Assembly: GCA_016930415.1 (NCBI GenBank)
Contig: JAFGGS010000007.1
Coordinates: 1-36,307 of the forward strand
Source: Candidatus Woesearchaeota archaeon
Lineage (GTDB): Archaea; Nanobdellota; Nanobdellia; Woesearchaeales; SM23-78
DNA: 36,307 nucleotides
Reading direction: 5' to 3'
The translations under genes were made by a program, and so were the position numbers. Below, piece by piece: positions 24,436-32,023 of the stretch (positions are counted from its first letter, which is position 1; every line of letters begins with the position of its first letter). The notes below the pieces were generated by a model. That model had not been told where the DNA came from. It ran no database searches and saw nothing but the letters and a program-made list of their open reading frames with translations.

Positions 24436-25083
24436 TCACCTTTTTTTATTCATGACATGTTTTATCAATTGATGGTATTCTATCGGGTATATGTCAGTTC
24501 TCTCAGAAGCAATTTGACTATTCGGGTCGTAGTAACGCTCCCGCCTGTAAACATGAGTGGCCTTCTTGTCTTCTGCAATGCACCACTCAAAAATCATTGT
24601 TTCGACAGACGCCAATGATGTTTCCTTATTGTGTGGAAAGGTCGACTGGCTTGCTATTCCTTTTCCCGGGCAGACGAGCGTATCATTATTTCTTACTTCA
24701 TACTCTATTGTGTGCCTAATTGTGGGATTTGGTTTATTGCCGGCATATTGGTTATTTGGCAGGCTGCCTATGGGAAGTGAAATCTTTTCAGATAGCCTGG
24801 CTGGATCTTTAAGGATGGCCTCCAAATCTTTTTCATCATGCATGTGGGTGACTGTTTTGCATTCATCTTCCGGAATGCGGTCGGAGCCTGGGATTTTCTC
24901 CATTTGCCAACTGTTATGATTTTCAGACTGGAACCGATCGGCTTGGATCAGCCGTTTTAGCTCCTGCTCAGCTTCCTGCCGTGACCCGGAAAAATTGAAA
25001 TCCTCGTGGACATCTCCGTCGCTGTTGCAGCCGCAACCGCAGCCCGGCCACATTACTGTGTGATGTATGATGTATTCCGCCAT
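24436..25083 (-). CDS. Uncharacterised protein with CGCGC N-terminal module
   Basis: The first ~65 residues are clearly related to the N-terminus of the guanylate-kinase-like protein downstream: P13-GCGCGC at the same positions, FNFSGSRQEAEQELKRL, and HNSWQMEK. The remaining 150 residues match no family I recognise; they include RHTIEYEVRNNDTL and VYRRERYYDPNSQI. AGGTGA lies 7 bp before the ATG, 6 bp after the TPR gene's stop. The three closely packed cysteines could bind metal or take part in redox. Confidence 0.65.
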   Translation of the reverse strand: MAEYIIHHTVMWPGCGCGCNSDGDVHEDFNFSGSRQEAEQELKRLIQADRFQSENHNSWQMEKIPGSDRIPEDECKTVTHMHDEKDLEAILKDPARLSEKISLPIGSLPNNQYAGNKPNPTIRHTIEYEVRNNDTLVCPGKGIASQSTFPHNKETSLASVETMIFEWCIAEDKKATHVYRRERYYDPNSQIASERTDIYPIEYHQLIKHVMNKKR

Positions 25084-25089
25084 TCTTTT

Positions 25090-25683
25090 TCACCTTTTGT
25101 ATTCTCTTAGTCTCTTCTCATCTTCTGCGATTATCCTCTCTATCCTCTTTGATCCTGGGCAAAGTCTCTGCGTTATCCTCAGGTTCTCTATGCTGTACTC
25201 CATCTCTTCGACGTTGCCTTCTGCTTCTGCGATTGCAAAGCCGATCGTGCCCAGGTAGACTCCTGCTTCGACATTCTGGCTGTTTATCTTGAGGGCGTTC
25301 ATTGCTGAGATGTAGGCGTCGATTGGCTTTTCCTGCGCCAGCTCTATGCGTGCCTTGATCGTGTGGCCGTAGTCTGAGTCTGGATCCTTTTTCAGGCCTC
25401 TTTGGCAGTATGATAATGCTTTCTTGAGCTGAGACTTGTCTCTTGAGAGGCATTCTGCAGCTCCTAAGAGGAGGTCTGGCTGGTCCGGGTACTTCTTCAG
25501 TCCGTCTTCAAGTATCTTTGTTGCTGCATTTATGTCGCGGAATCCCTCGTAGAACACCTTGGATTGGTATGTTATCCATTCGAGTTCGCTTGAGAACTCG
25601 TGCCTGTCTTTGAGTCTTGTTGTCTCTTCTGTTTCCAGTTCTGGATTCTCCCTGTCCCATGGTAGCATCGGTTTGTCAGTCAT
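25090..25683 (-). CDS. TPR-repeat protein, first gene of the CGCGC operon
   Basis: Helical repeats of TPR type run from about residue 40 to 190 (AATKILEDGLKKYPDQPDLLLGA, read in two parts; KALSYCQRGLKKDPDSDYGH; AYISAMNALKINSQNVEAG). TPRs serve as protein-binding scaffolds. ATG 25683 has AGGTGA 5 bp upstream; the GTG at 25692 overlaps that site. It is divergent from the AbrB/PhoU regulator at 25817, which may control both, given the boxes in the intergenic region. Confidence 0.78.
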   Translation of the reverse strand: MTDKPMLPWDRENPELETEETTRLKDRHEFSSELEWITYQSKVFYEGFRDINAATKILEDGLKKYPDQPDLLLGAAECLSRDKSQLKKALSYCQRGLKKDPDSDYGHTIKARIELAQEKPIDAYISAMNALKINSQNVEAGVYLGTIGFAIAEAEGNVEEMEYSIENLRITQRLCPGSKRIERIIAEDEKRLREYKR

Positions 25684-25746
25684 TTGTTTCACCTCTGTTT
25701 CGGTGTGTCTTATATCGTTATTAGTTGCTTGAAGAATATCTATTTA

Positions 25747-25792
25747 GTGCATACAAAATGTACTTAGTGTATACTTTTTCGAAAAGTTTATA
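25747..25792 (+). promoter_or_regulatory. Promoter of the second AbrB/PhoU gene with two TTAGTG-N-ATAC boxes
   Basis: TTTAGTGCATAC ends at 25754 and CTTAGTGTATAC ends at 25774; the GTG starts (25747 and 25767) are 20 bp apart. TTTATA begins at 25787, again 20 bp after the second box start, and is preceded by TTTTCGAAAAG. The boxes resemble the TTTAGT-containing right-hand half of the box pairs at 10221, 18477 and 30397. They are good candidates for autoregulation by the encoded regulator. Confidence 0.6.
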
Positions 25793-25816
25793 TTTGGGCT
25801 TCCACTGCTGGCTGTT

Positions 25817-26731
25817 ATGAACAGGAAACTCATCCAGCACGGAATGTCATCCCTCACAGTATCCCTGCCTAAGCGATGGACGACAGAGAAGAACCTCAAG
25901 AAAGGAGATGAGGTAGAAGTCGAGGCAAGGAAAGGTTCAGTCGTCATATCCGCAAAGAAGCGGCACGAACATAAGAGCCTGATACTCGACGTGTCTGGCT
26001 CAGGCAGCATGATAAGGAGGATGATGGGATCCGCCTACAAGTCCGGCTATGATGAGATGCGCATAGAATTCTCGTCTCATGAAGAGCTCAAGACCATACA
26101 ATCCCTTGTAAGGGAGCAGTTCATGGGCTTTGAGATCGTGAAGCAGGAGAAAGACGTGCTCATGCTGGAAAACCTGTCAGGAAACGACTTCGAGGAGTTC
26201 AACAATGCCCTGAGGAGGTTCTTCTTCGTCATATCGAATATGGGATCTGAGTTCCTCTCCGCGCTAGAGAGCAACGATCCTGACTGGCTCAAGAACACTT
26301 CCCTCCAGAAGATAGAATCTGATAAGTTCGCAGACTACTGCAGGCGCGCAATAAACTTAGGGATTGAGTCTGGTTATGAGAGGCAGGCTCCTCTCTACAC
26401 TGTAATCGAGCAGCTGGAGAAAGTGGCTGACCGCTACGCCGAGCTCTGCGCCCTTCTGAGCGATGGAAAGAAGCCTAGCATCGCCTTGCTTCGGGCTTCG
26501 AAGCAAGTGGTGTCTTTCGAGAAGATGTTCTCGGATATATTCTTCAAGTTTGAATACGGCAAGATGCCTCTTTTTGGGCTCGAGAAGCAGAAGACGCAAA
26601 GGCTTATTGATGACTCGATGGCATCATGCCCTAAGGCTGAGTTGAAGGCCTTCTCTATCCTGGATAGGGTCTTGAATCTTGTCTTTGACCTGAACGGCCC
26701 GATGATGGTGTGCATGCACAAGAAGGCATGA
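25817..26731 (+). CDS. AbrB/SpoVT-like and PhoU-like regulator (paralog 2)
   Basis: The 304-residue protein starts with an AbrB-type DNA-binding domain (LIQHGMSSLTVSLPKRW, KKGDEVEVEARKGSVVIS) and continues with PhoU-like helices. It has the same design as the protein at 1409-2392 but they are clearly diverged. In archaea such proteins are usually described as phosphate-uptake-type regulators, though no phosphate transporter genes are here. ATG 25817 is about 25 bp after TATA, a leaderless start. It is the obvious candidate to read the shared promoter boxes in this window, which is inference. Confidence 0.83.
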   Translation: MNRKLIQHGMSSLTVSLPKRWTTEKNLKKGDEVEVEARKGSVVISAKKRHEHKSLILDVSGSGSMIRRMMGSAYKSGYDEMRIEFSSHEELKTIQSLVREQFMGFEIVKQEKDVLMLENLSGNDFEEFNNALRRFFFVISNMGSEFLSALESNDPDWLKNTSLQKIESDKFADYCRRAINLGIESGYERQAPLYTVIEQLEKVADRYAELCALLSDGKKPSIALLRASKQVVSFEKMFSDIFFKFEYGKMPLFGLEKQKTQRLIDDSMASCPKAELKAFSILDRVLNLVFDLNGPMMVCMHKKA

Positions 26732-26777
26732 TCCCTGGCCAAAACATTTTTATTTGGCCGCTTTTTCTCCCTCTTCC

Positions 26778-27515
26778 ATGGAGCTGGGTGATTTTAGGGT
26801 TGAGTTCCTGGAGGCGCTCTCCAAGAACGAGTGCATTAGCTTCTTTTGCAGTTGCGAGATCGCGTATAGCGGCAGGGCTGAGGCTAGCCTTGCGAGGGGG
26901 GACCGCATGATCTTCATCAAGAATGACAATACTCTGCTGATCCACCAGCCTGTGGGCAGCGCGCCTATCAATTACATGAAGGCGGGTGGGGCTATCACGC
27001 TTAACCCTGATAAGAAGCATCTTCACCTGCGCTGCGTTACTTCTGACAAGAAAGAATACCTTGATGTGCAGGTCTTCAGGATACACTCGTTCATGCATCA
27101 CAAGCTTGAGGACGGCGCCAAGCAGGAGCTTGCCGGCAACGAGAGGGATATGAGCGACATGATAAAGGATAATCCCTCGCTCATAAGCCCTGACTTCAAG
27201 CCCTTGAGCCGAGAGGAGCACACCAAGTTCGGTTTCATCGACGTCTTTGGCCATGACAAGAAGGGCAACATGGTGATTGTCGAGTGCAAGCGCTACACTG
27301 CGGGTCTAGACGCCGTGACTCAGCTTCGAAGGTATGTTGAGAAGATCGAGGAGATCAAAGGTGTCAAGAACGTGAAGGGAGTGCTTGCAGCGCCATCAAT
27401 CAGTCCTAATGCCTTGGAGATGCTTGAGAAGTGGGGCTTTAAGTTCAAGGCGGTCAGTCCGCCTATGAGGCTTGAAAGGTTCAATAAGGCTCAGAAGAAT
27501 TTGAGCGAGTGGTGA
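26778..27515 (+). CDS. nucS: Endonuclease NucS (EndoMS)
   Basis: The N-terminal beta-rich DNA-binding domain (CEIAYSGRAEASLARGDRMIFIK, in parts; LLIHQPVGSAPINYM) and the C-terminal RecB-like nuclease domain (D155 in FIDVFG, E169-C-K171 in VIVECKRYT, then QLRRYV) match NucS. NucS cuts mismatched or branched DNA and substitutes for MutS-MutL in many archaea and actinobacteria. ATG 26778 is about 26 bp after the TATA-like TTTTTATT, so a leaderless start; an upstream TTG in frame would precede the transcription start. Confidence 0.92.
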   Translation: MELGDFRVEFLEALSKNECISFFCSCEIAYSGRAEASLARGDRMIFIKNDNTLLIHQPVGSAPINYMKAGGAITLNPDKKHLHLRCVTSDKKEYLDVQVFRIHSFMHHKLEDGAKQELAGNERDMSDMIKDNPSLISPDFKPLSREEHTKFGFIDVFGHDKKGNMVIVECKRYTAGLDAVTQLRRYVEKIEEIKGVKNVKGVLAAPSISPNALEMLEKWGFKFKAVSPPMRLERFNKAQKNLSEW

Positions 27516-27608
27516 GGCGCGGCTTGGCTTAAAGCCCGTATTCTATTCCGTCGACTCGTAAGTCATTGCGTTTCCCATCTTGCCTTCGGTCCCCGCGTTT
27601 CTCTCTTG

Positions 27609-28799
27609 CTAATGCTTCTTGCATAGGCCGCAGGACTTCAGGCCCTGTTTCCTTGCTTCTTTAGAATCCTTGAATGTGACGACGTCTTTTTTCCTGACAC
27701 GCTTGAGGCTCATGCATTTCTCGTCGTGGTGATACTTGGTGCCTGTCTGTGACGCGAATACCTTTTCGTCCTTGACATCTTTCTTCCTCTTTGCGTCCAG
27801 CACTGCTTTTCCAAGCTTCTTCGCGGCGTCTTCAAGGGCTTTCTTCTCTGTTAGCAGGCTCTTCTTCCTCTGATTCCTGACACTCTCGTCTATCTTTTTC
27901 TGCGCGCCTTCTAGTATCGCCTTCTCCGCGATGAGTCTTATGCGGTCCTTGATCTTGCCCACGCTCTCGTCAAGCGCATGGGCGCTTGCTCTTAGCTTCT
28001 CTATGTCTATCCTCGGCGCTTCCTTGAGCTCGACGACCTCTACCTTCGGAAGATTGATGCTCAGCCCGCGTCCCTTTCTTCTCTGCTCCTCTTCTCGCTT
28101 CAGCTTATCGTCAGGGTAGAGTTCTATATATCCTTCGCTGTCAGTTTGGCCTTCGTATTCTGTCTCTGCTTTTATCTCGTAGTAGCCTTCGTTGTCATCC
28201 CTCGCCCGATACTCGCGAAGGAAGTCTCCCTCGACCCATTCTATGTCCTCTTCTTCAGAGGCTGCGTTGATCTTGGGTTTCTTGAAGTCATCGTACTCGT
28301 CGAGGTGCTTCTGGCTTATCGGTGCTTCGGGTATTGGGCTGTCTGCTAGCGTTCGGAGCTCGTCTTTTCTCCTGAACTGCTCGACTTCTTCAGGGCTTAG
28401 CTCTGACTGCACCTTGCTCTCCTTGCCTTCTCTTGCGCGCTCAGGCCTAGCAGTGTCAAGCACTCCTTCGATCTGCCTCTTGAATATGAACGCGACAGCG
28501 CTTGCAAGGTATAGCAGGAGGAGCAGCACTCCTATCGCTTCTAGAATCAGGCTTCTTCCGCTTATGAGCAGCGTGAGCATGTAGAACGTGCCTGCGATGA
28601 CCGCCCAGAACGTGTGCCACTCATCAAACCCTTGGTCCTTGCTTGCGAGGAATCCTATTATCATCAGGAACTGTATTATTATGAAGGCCACCATCAAGGT
28701 GCCTGAGTAGAACAAGTCTTTGGAGAGCACTGCGCCTGGGATTATGAACGCGCATAAGAGGAACAAGATGCTAGTCCTCATCCGGTAAAGAGTTCCCAT
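27609..28799 (-). CDS. Membrane protein with coiled coil and Ada-like zinc-binding tail
   Basis: Four probable membrane segments occupy residues ~8-115. A charged cytoplasmic coil region follows (~120-340, rich in Glu/Lys/Arg). The last 45 residues (FASQTGTKYHHDEKCMSLKRV, read in parts, then FKDSKEARKQGLKSCGLC) fit the Ada-like metal-binding fold, with H and three cysteines (CMS, SCGLC) as possible ligands. This tail is found attached to many nucleases and surface proteins; here it sits at the cytoplasmic end of a membrane protein. Function unknown. It lies downstream of SRP54 in the same direction. Confidence 0.7.
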   Translation of the reverse strand: MGTLYRMRTSILFLLCAFIIPGAVLSKDLFYSGTLMVAFIIIQFLMIIGFLASKDQGFDEWHTFWAVIAGTFYMLTLLISGRSLILEAIGVLLLLLYLASAVAFIFKRQIEGVLDTARPERAREGKESKVQSELSPEEVEQFRRKDELRTLADSPIPEAPISQKHLDEYDDFKKPKINAASEEEDIEWVEGDFLREYRARDDNEGYYEIKAETEYEGQTDSEGYIELYPDDKLKREEEQRRKGRGLSINLPKVEVVELKEAPRIDIEKLRASAHALDESVGKIKDRIRLIAEKAILEGAQKKIDESVRNQRKKSLLTEKKALEDAAKKLGKAVLDAKRKKDVKDEKVFASQTGTKYHHDEKCMSLKRVRKKDVVTFKDSKEARKQGLKSCGLCKKH

Positions 28800-28895
28800 A
28801 ATACAGCTAACCCCCCTGAAATGATAAGAGAAGAGGATGCCTGGATATAAAAACTTTTTGATTGATTATCCACTCTGGAGTGGGGGTGTTTGTTT

Positions 28896-30257
28896 CTAGA
28901 ACTTGAATCCGGCTCTTCCGCCTTTCTGTAGCCGTTGCATGGCTTTCTGCATCCCTTTCTCGCTGTCCGCGCCTTTCATCATCTTGACTAGCTTCTTGCT
29001 TTGCTTGTATTGCTTGAGGAGGCTTCGCACTTCTGTGCTCTCGACCCCGCTTCCTTGGGCGATGCGGTCGATCCTGGTCCCTGTTATTATGTCCGGCTCC
29101 TCGAGCTCTTCTTGGGTCATCGAGTCCATGATGTGCTTCCATATCTTGAGTTTCTGTTCCTGGACTTGGAGCGCTTCCTTTGGCATCTGGATGTGGCTCA
29201 TGCCTGGTATCATCTCCATGACTTTGCCTAGGGGTCCCATCTTCTTGAGCGCGCTCATCTGCTCGTAGAGGTCTAGAAGGTTGAATTCTCCTTTGAGGAG
29301 CTTTCGTCCAAGGTCCTGGGCTTCCTCCTCTGTGATCGCTTCCTTGGCCTTTTCAAGTAGGGCTTCTAAGTCTCCCATGCCTAGGAGCCTGCCGACGAAT
29401 CCTTCTGGCTTGAACTCTTCGAAGTCCTCTGTCTTCTCTCCTGTGCCTATGAACTTGACTGGCGCGCCTGTGACTGAACAGGCTATGAGTGCTCCGCCGC
29501 CTTTGGCAGTGCCTTCCATCTTGGTCATGACTACGCCTGTGACTTTGCAGGTGTCGTGGAACTTCTTGGCCTGGGTTTCTGCGGCTTGGCCTACGTCCGC
29601 GCTCATGACCAGCAGGGTCTCGCTTGGCTTGACTGCGGTGTTTATGTTGTTTAGCTCTTCTATCAGTTCGTCGTTTAATGCGTCCCTGCCTGCAGTGTCT
29701 ATTATCACGAGGTCGTAATCATCCAGCTCTTTCTCGAAGTGTTTGTATATCTTGGTCGGGCTCTTCTCGCCTTTGAGGCCCATGAACGTGATGCCTGCCC
29801 TCTTGCTGTTCGTCTCCAGCTGTTCGTAGGCTGCCGGCCTCCAGGTGTCTGTCTGGATCGCCGCGACTTTCAATCCTCTTTTCTTGTAGTAGCTTCCTAT
29901 CTTGCCTGCGCTCGTTGTCTTCCCGTTTCCGAAGAGGCCTACCAGCATTATCTTGAAGGGTTTGCCTTCGATCTTTATCTTGGCGCCGGGGCCTCCTAGG
30001 AAGTCTACTAGCTCGTCGTATACTATCTTGACTAAGAATTCTTTTCTCGTGATGCCTTTTGGCGGCTCTTCTTTCAAGGCTCGTTCTTTTATCTTCTTGG
30101 TGATGCCAAAGACCAGCTTTACGTTCGTGTCTCCTTGGAGGAGGGCTCGCTGGATGTCCTTGACTAGCTCGTTCACCAGCTTCTCGTCGACGTGCGAGGC
30201 GCCTGTTATCTTCCGAAGCGTGTTCTTCAGGGATTCTCCTAGCTTTTCTAGCACCAT
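28896..30257 (-). CDS. srp54: Signal recognition particle GTPase SRP54
   Basis: The order of domains is N (four-helix bundle, 1-85), G (P-loop GLFGNGKTTSAGKIG near 108; DTAGRD; TKMEGTAKGGGAL), and M (Met-rich helices from ~300, with GPLGKVMEMIPGM and GTRIDRIAQGSG, the RNA- and signal-binding part). It targets nascent membrane and secreted proteins with the 7S RNA. TATA-like TTTTAAAA on the minus strand lies about 30 bp before the ATG. Length (453) is normal. Confidence 0.96.
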   Translation of the reverse strand: MVLEKLGESLKNTLRKITGASHVDEKLVNELVKDIQRALLQGDTNVKLVFGITKKIKERALKEEPPKGITRKEFLVKIVYDELVDFLGGPGAKIKIEGKPFKIMLVGLFGNGKTTSAGKIGSYYKKRGLKVAAIQTDTWRPAAYEQLETNSKRAGITFMGLKGEKSPTKIYKHFEKELDDYDLVIIDTAGRDALNDELIEELNNINTAVKPSETLLVMSADVGQAAETQAKKFHDTCKVTGVVMTKMEGTAKGGGALIACSVTGAPVKFIGTGEKTEDFEEFKPEGFVGRLLGMGDLEALLEKAKEAITEEEAQDLGRKLLKGEFNLLDLYEQMSALKKMGPLGKVMEMIPGMSHIQMPKEALQVQEQKLKIWKHIMDSMTQEELEEPDIITGTRIDRIAQGSGVESTEVRSLLKQYKQSKKLVKMMKGADSEKGMQKAMQRLQKGGRAGFKF

Positions 30258-30369
30258 TGTTGGTTTGTAGCTCGAGGGAGTTTTAAAAGGTTACTGAAAT
30301 AAGAGCATCTCTTTTGATGCTTCTTCGTTGGGCTGTTTTTGGCTTTGTTTCGGGCTAAAAACCGAAACC

Positions 30370-30404
30370 TTTATAAAGAAAAGTTACTACTATTTAGTGA
30401 TACT
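30370..30404 (+). promoter_or_regulatory. GGDEF gene promoter with the box pair between TATA and start codon
   Basis: TTTATA begins at 30370, preceded by AACCGAAACC. GTTACTAC (30383-30390), spacer TATTTA, and GTGATACT (30397-30404) follow, ending at the base before the ATG. Box and spacer lengths (8-6-8) equal those at 10207 and 18463, but here the pair lies downstream of TATA over the expected transcription start, a position typical of a repressor site. Confidence 0.62.
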
Positions 30405-31499
30405 ATGAAAACTGCAAGAGCTAAAGAAAGATCAGGAAGAGACCACAACATAATGCACATAGGCCGAAGCCTTGGCCTTACAGAAGTGGTAGTTAAGACC
30501 CTAAAAGAAATAGGCAAAGGAAATTTCTACGTTCAGACCTACAGGACAATACCAGAAGCTCTCCCGCACTTAAACGAGCACTGGGACATCTTGTTAGTGG
30601 ATGTTGAATCTCCTAACAGGCCAGACGCCCCGCCGAAAGAGAACCTTGAGGAACTAGCATTGCTATCAAAAGAGAAGACTGGCGTAGACCTGAAAGTTCT
30701 AGTATATGACCCTGGAACCAAAAATCCTTTGATAAATGCAAGGACCATAGATGACGCTTTCAAGCAAGGAGAGCACCTTGGAGAGATCCAAAAGCCAATG
30801 ACCCCTGTGGGATACGAACGATTCAAAAGGGTACTTGTGCCGAATCTCCAGGCAAGAGACTCCTTGTTCGATGGCATGACCCAGCTCTACAATAACAGGG
30901 CGTTCATGCAGTTCCTTGGGAATGGATACCGGGCAGTGGAAAGAAGCCACGCTGATGGCACTCTTGATGCAATATCAGTCGTGTTCATAGATCTAGATAA
31001 CTTTAAAGATGCGAACTCTGCGTTGGGACACCCGGGCGCGGATCTTGTGCTCAAAGAGATCGCTATGCATCTACGAGCAGGCCTACGAGGAGCAGACAAA
31101 TCAAACGGGAACATGGGAGCGGACCTTGCAGCAAGATACGGCGGGGATGAATATGCTCTACTGATGAGAGGACCGCACACCCACGAGCAGATACTGGCTG
31201 CCACAGACAGGATATTTGAGGCCTTCTCACACTTGGACCTTGGGATGATCACCACTGAAGGTAAAATAAGCAGGCCGATAGGATACTCGATAGGCGTCGA
31301 CACTTTTCCAGACAATGGAGACTTGAAAAGTCCAGAGCAGTTACTAAAGAGCGCAGACGGTCTCTCAGCTATGGCGAAAGAATACAGGACTGATAAGGAT
31401 ATGAAGCAAAGCGGACACTCGATATATTGTCGCCTGGGCGGAAGGCCGCAATTATACGTCAGAAGCGTAAGTTCCCAAAGGGTTGGCGCCTTCATCTGA
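30405..31499 (+). CDS. GGDEF-domain (diguanylate-cyclase-like) protein
   Basis: The N-terminal ~150 residues resemble a receiver-like fold (HWDILLVDVESPN, LKVLVYDPGTKN). The C-terminal GGDEF domain has DGMTQLYNNRAF, VVFIDLDNFKDANSALGHPGADLVL and RYGGDEYALL (G246-GDEY). These keep the metal- and GTP-binding residues, so the protein may synthesise c-di-GMP. The inhibitory I-site RxxD is changed to M-G-A-D. ATG 30405 is fixed by TATA at 30370-30375; an upstream in-frame start would precede the promoter. The codon style matches the small gene at 10271. GGDEF proteins are rare in archaea, so transfer from bacteria is likely. Confidence 0.85.
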   Translation: MKTARAKERSGRDHNIMHIGRSLGLTEVVVKTLKEIGKGNFYVQTYRTIPEALPHLNEHWDILLVDVESPNRPDAPPKENLEELALLSKEKTGVDLKVLVYDPGTKNPLINARTIDDAFKQGEHLGEIQKPMTPVGYERFKRVLVPNLQARDSLFDGMTQLYNNRAFMQFLGNGYRAVERSHADGTLDAISVVFIDLDNFKDANSALGHPGADLVLKEIAMHLRAGLRGADKSNGNMGADLAARYGGDEYALLMRGPHTHEQILAATDRIFEAFSHLDLGMITTEGKISRPIGYSIGVDTFPDNGDLKSPEQLLKSADGLSAMAKEYRTDKDMKQSGHSIYCRLGGRPQLYVRSVSSQRVGAFI

Positions 31500-31609
31500 C
31501 GCCAGTCCAAGACCAGGAGATAAGGGCTTTGACGTTGCAAGATACCTGACTGAAGAATAAAAGCCCTAGTAAAAAACAACAACCTCAGAGAAAAAACTCG
31601 TTTTTCTTG

Positions 31610-31684
31610 AGCTTACTATGCCCAGGGCATCGTAAGCTAACAGGAGACTTAAGCAACCTCCTTTAGGTTGCGCATCCGCAACCT
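31610..31684 (+). other. Stacked hairpins upstream of tRNA-Gly, two mutually exclusive
   Basis: Hairpin 1 (31610-31638) pairs AGCTTAC/GTAAGCT and ATGCC/GGCAT. Hairpin 2 (31653-31671) pairs GCAACCT/AGGTTGC. Hairpin 3 (31665-31684) pairs AGGTTGCG/CGCAACCT and reuses the AGGTTGC arm, so 2 and 3 exclude each other. Nothing else is seen between 31500 and 31718 apart from the tRNA promoter. It could be a terminator region for the GGDEF gene, a small RNA, or a recombination-related structure. Confidence 0.45.
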
Positions 31685-31693
31685 ATATAAATC
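31684..31693 (+). promoter_or_regulatory. TATA box of tRNA-Gly
   Basis: TATATAAAT lies about 27-35 bp before the tRNA's first base, the usual place for an archaeal tRNA promoter. It overlaps the 3' arm of the hairpin ending at 31684. Confidence 0.65.
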
Positions 31694-31718
31694 CCTTTCT
31701 TTTTCGAATAGCTTATTC

Positions 31719-31836
31719 GCGTCGGTGGTCTAACGGCTATGACTTCGGCCTTCCATAACAAGATGACGAGTCCTCTTTAACTCGTCAACTTCGTTGACGA
31801 GAGCCGACTATCCGGGTTCGAATCCCGGCCGACGCA
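31719..31836 (+). tRNA. tRNA-Gly(UCC) with a 46-nt intron
   Basis: Acceptor arms GCGTCGG and CCGACGC pair fully, followed by discriminator A with no encoded CCA. The D arm (GTC/GAC with AACGGCTAT) and T arm (CCGGG-TTCGAAT-CCCGG) are standard. The anticodon stem TCGGC/GCCGA encloses CTTCCA, an insert, and A. Removing 31756-31801 gives the 7-base loop CUUCCAA with anticodon UCC, so the intron is at the usual archaeal place after position 37. The intron contains a GACGAG/CTCGTC hairpin and a GTCAAC/GTTGAC hairpin. Exact splice points depend on the bulge-helix-bulge, which I did not resolve. Confidence 0.9.
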
Positions 31837-31842
31837 GTATAC

Positions 31843-31858
31843 GACCCGGGTCATTTTT
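31843..31858 (+). terminator. Possible tRNA terminator
   Basis: The palindrome GACCCGGGTC (31843-31852) is followed by CATTTTT. The T-run is short, so this is tentative. Confidence 0.4.
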
Positions 31859-31910
31859 GGATGATTGTGGGTGTTAATGTGTATTTTCTAGTAGCTAATT
31901 GTTTTTCGCT

Positions 31911-31950
31911 GTCACGGTCATAGTGACTGTGGTGTCACGCTTTACGTGAC
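31911..31950. promoter_or_regulatory. GTCAC/GTGAC inverted repeats upstream of the recombinase
   Basis: Two adjacent inverted repeats, GTCAC-N7-GTGAC (31911-31927) and GTCAC-N8-GTGAC (31933-31950), lie upstream of TATA-like ATTTAAATA (31989-31997). A further GTCAC at 31969-31973 and a GTGAC at 32018-32022 flank the promoter. This suggests an operator for the recombinase gene or recombinase-binding arm sites. Confidence 0.55.
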
Positions 31951-32023
31951 TGCTTTTTCTCTCGATTGTCACACATTCTCATGACGAGATTTAAATATCA
32001 CTGCGGACATGTTGTGCGTGACG

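Noticed and set aside
26655-27254. A 199-residue minus-strand reading frame opposite nucS
   Set aside because: It covers the clearly recognised NucS gene and part of the regulator gene and has no motifs of its own.
31889-31899. CTAGTAGCTAA before the recombinase as another regulon box
   Set aside because: It resembles the right-hand box but has no TATA at the 20-bp spacing and lies about 100 bp from the recombinase TATA.
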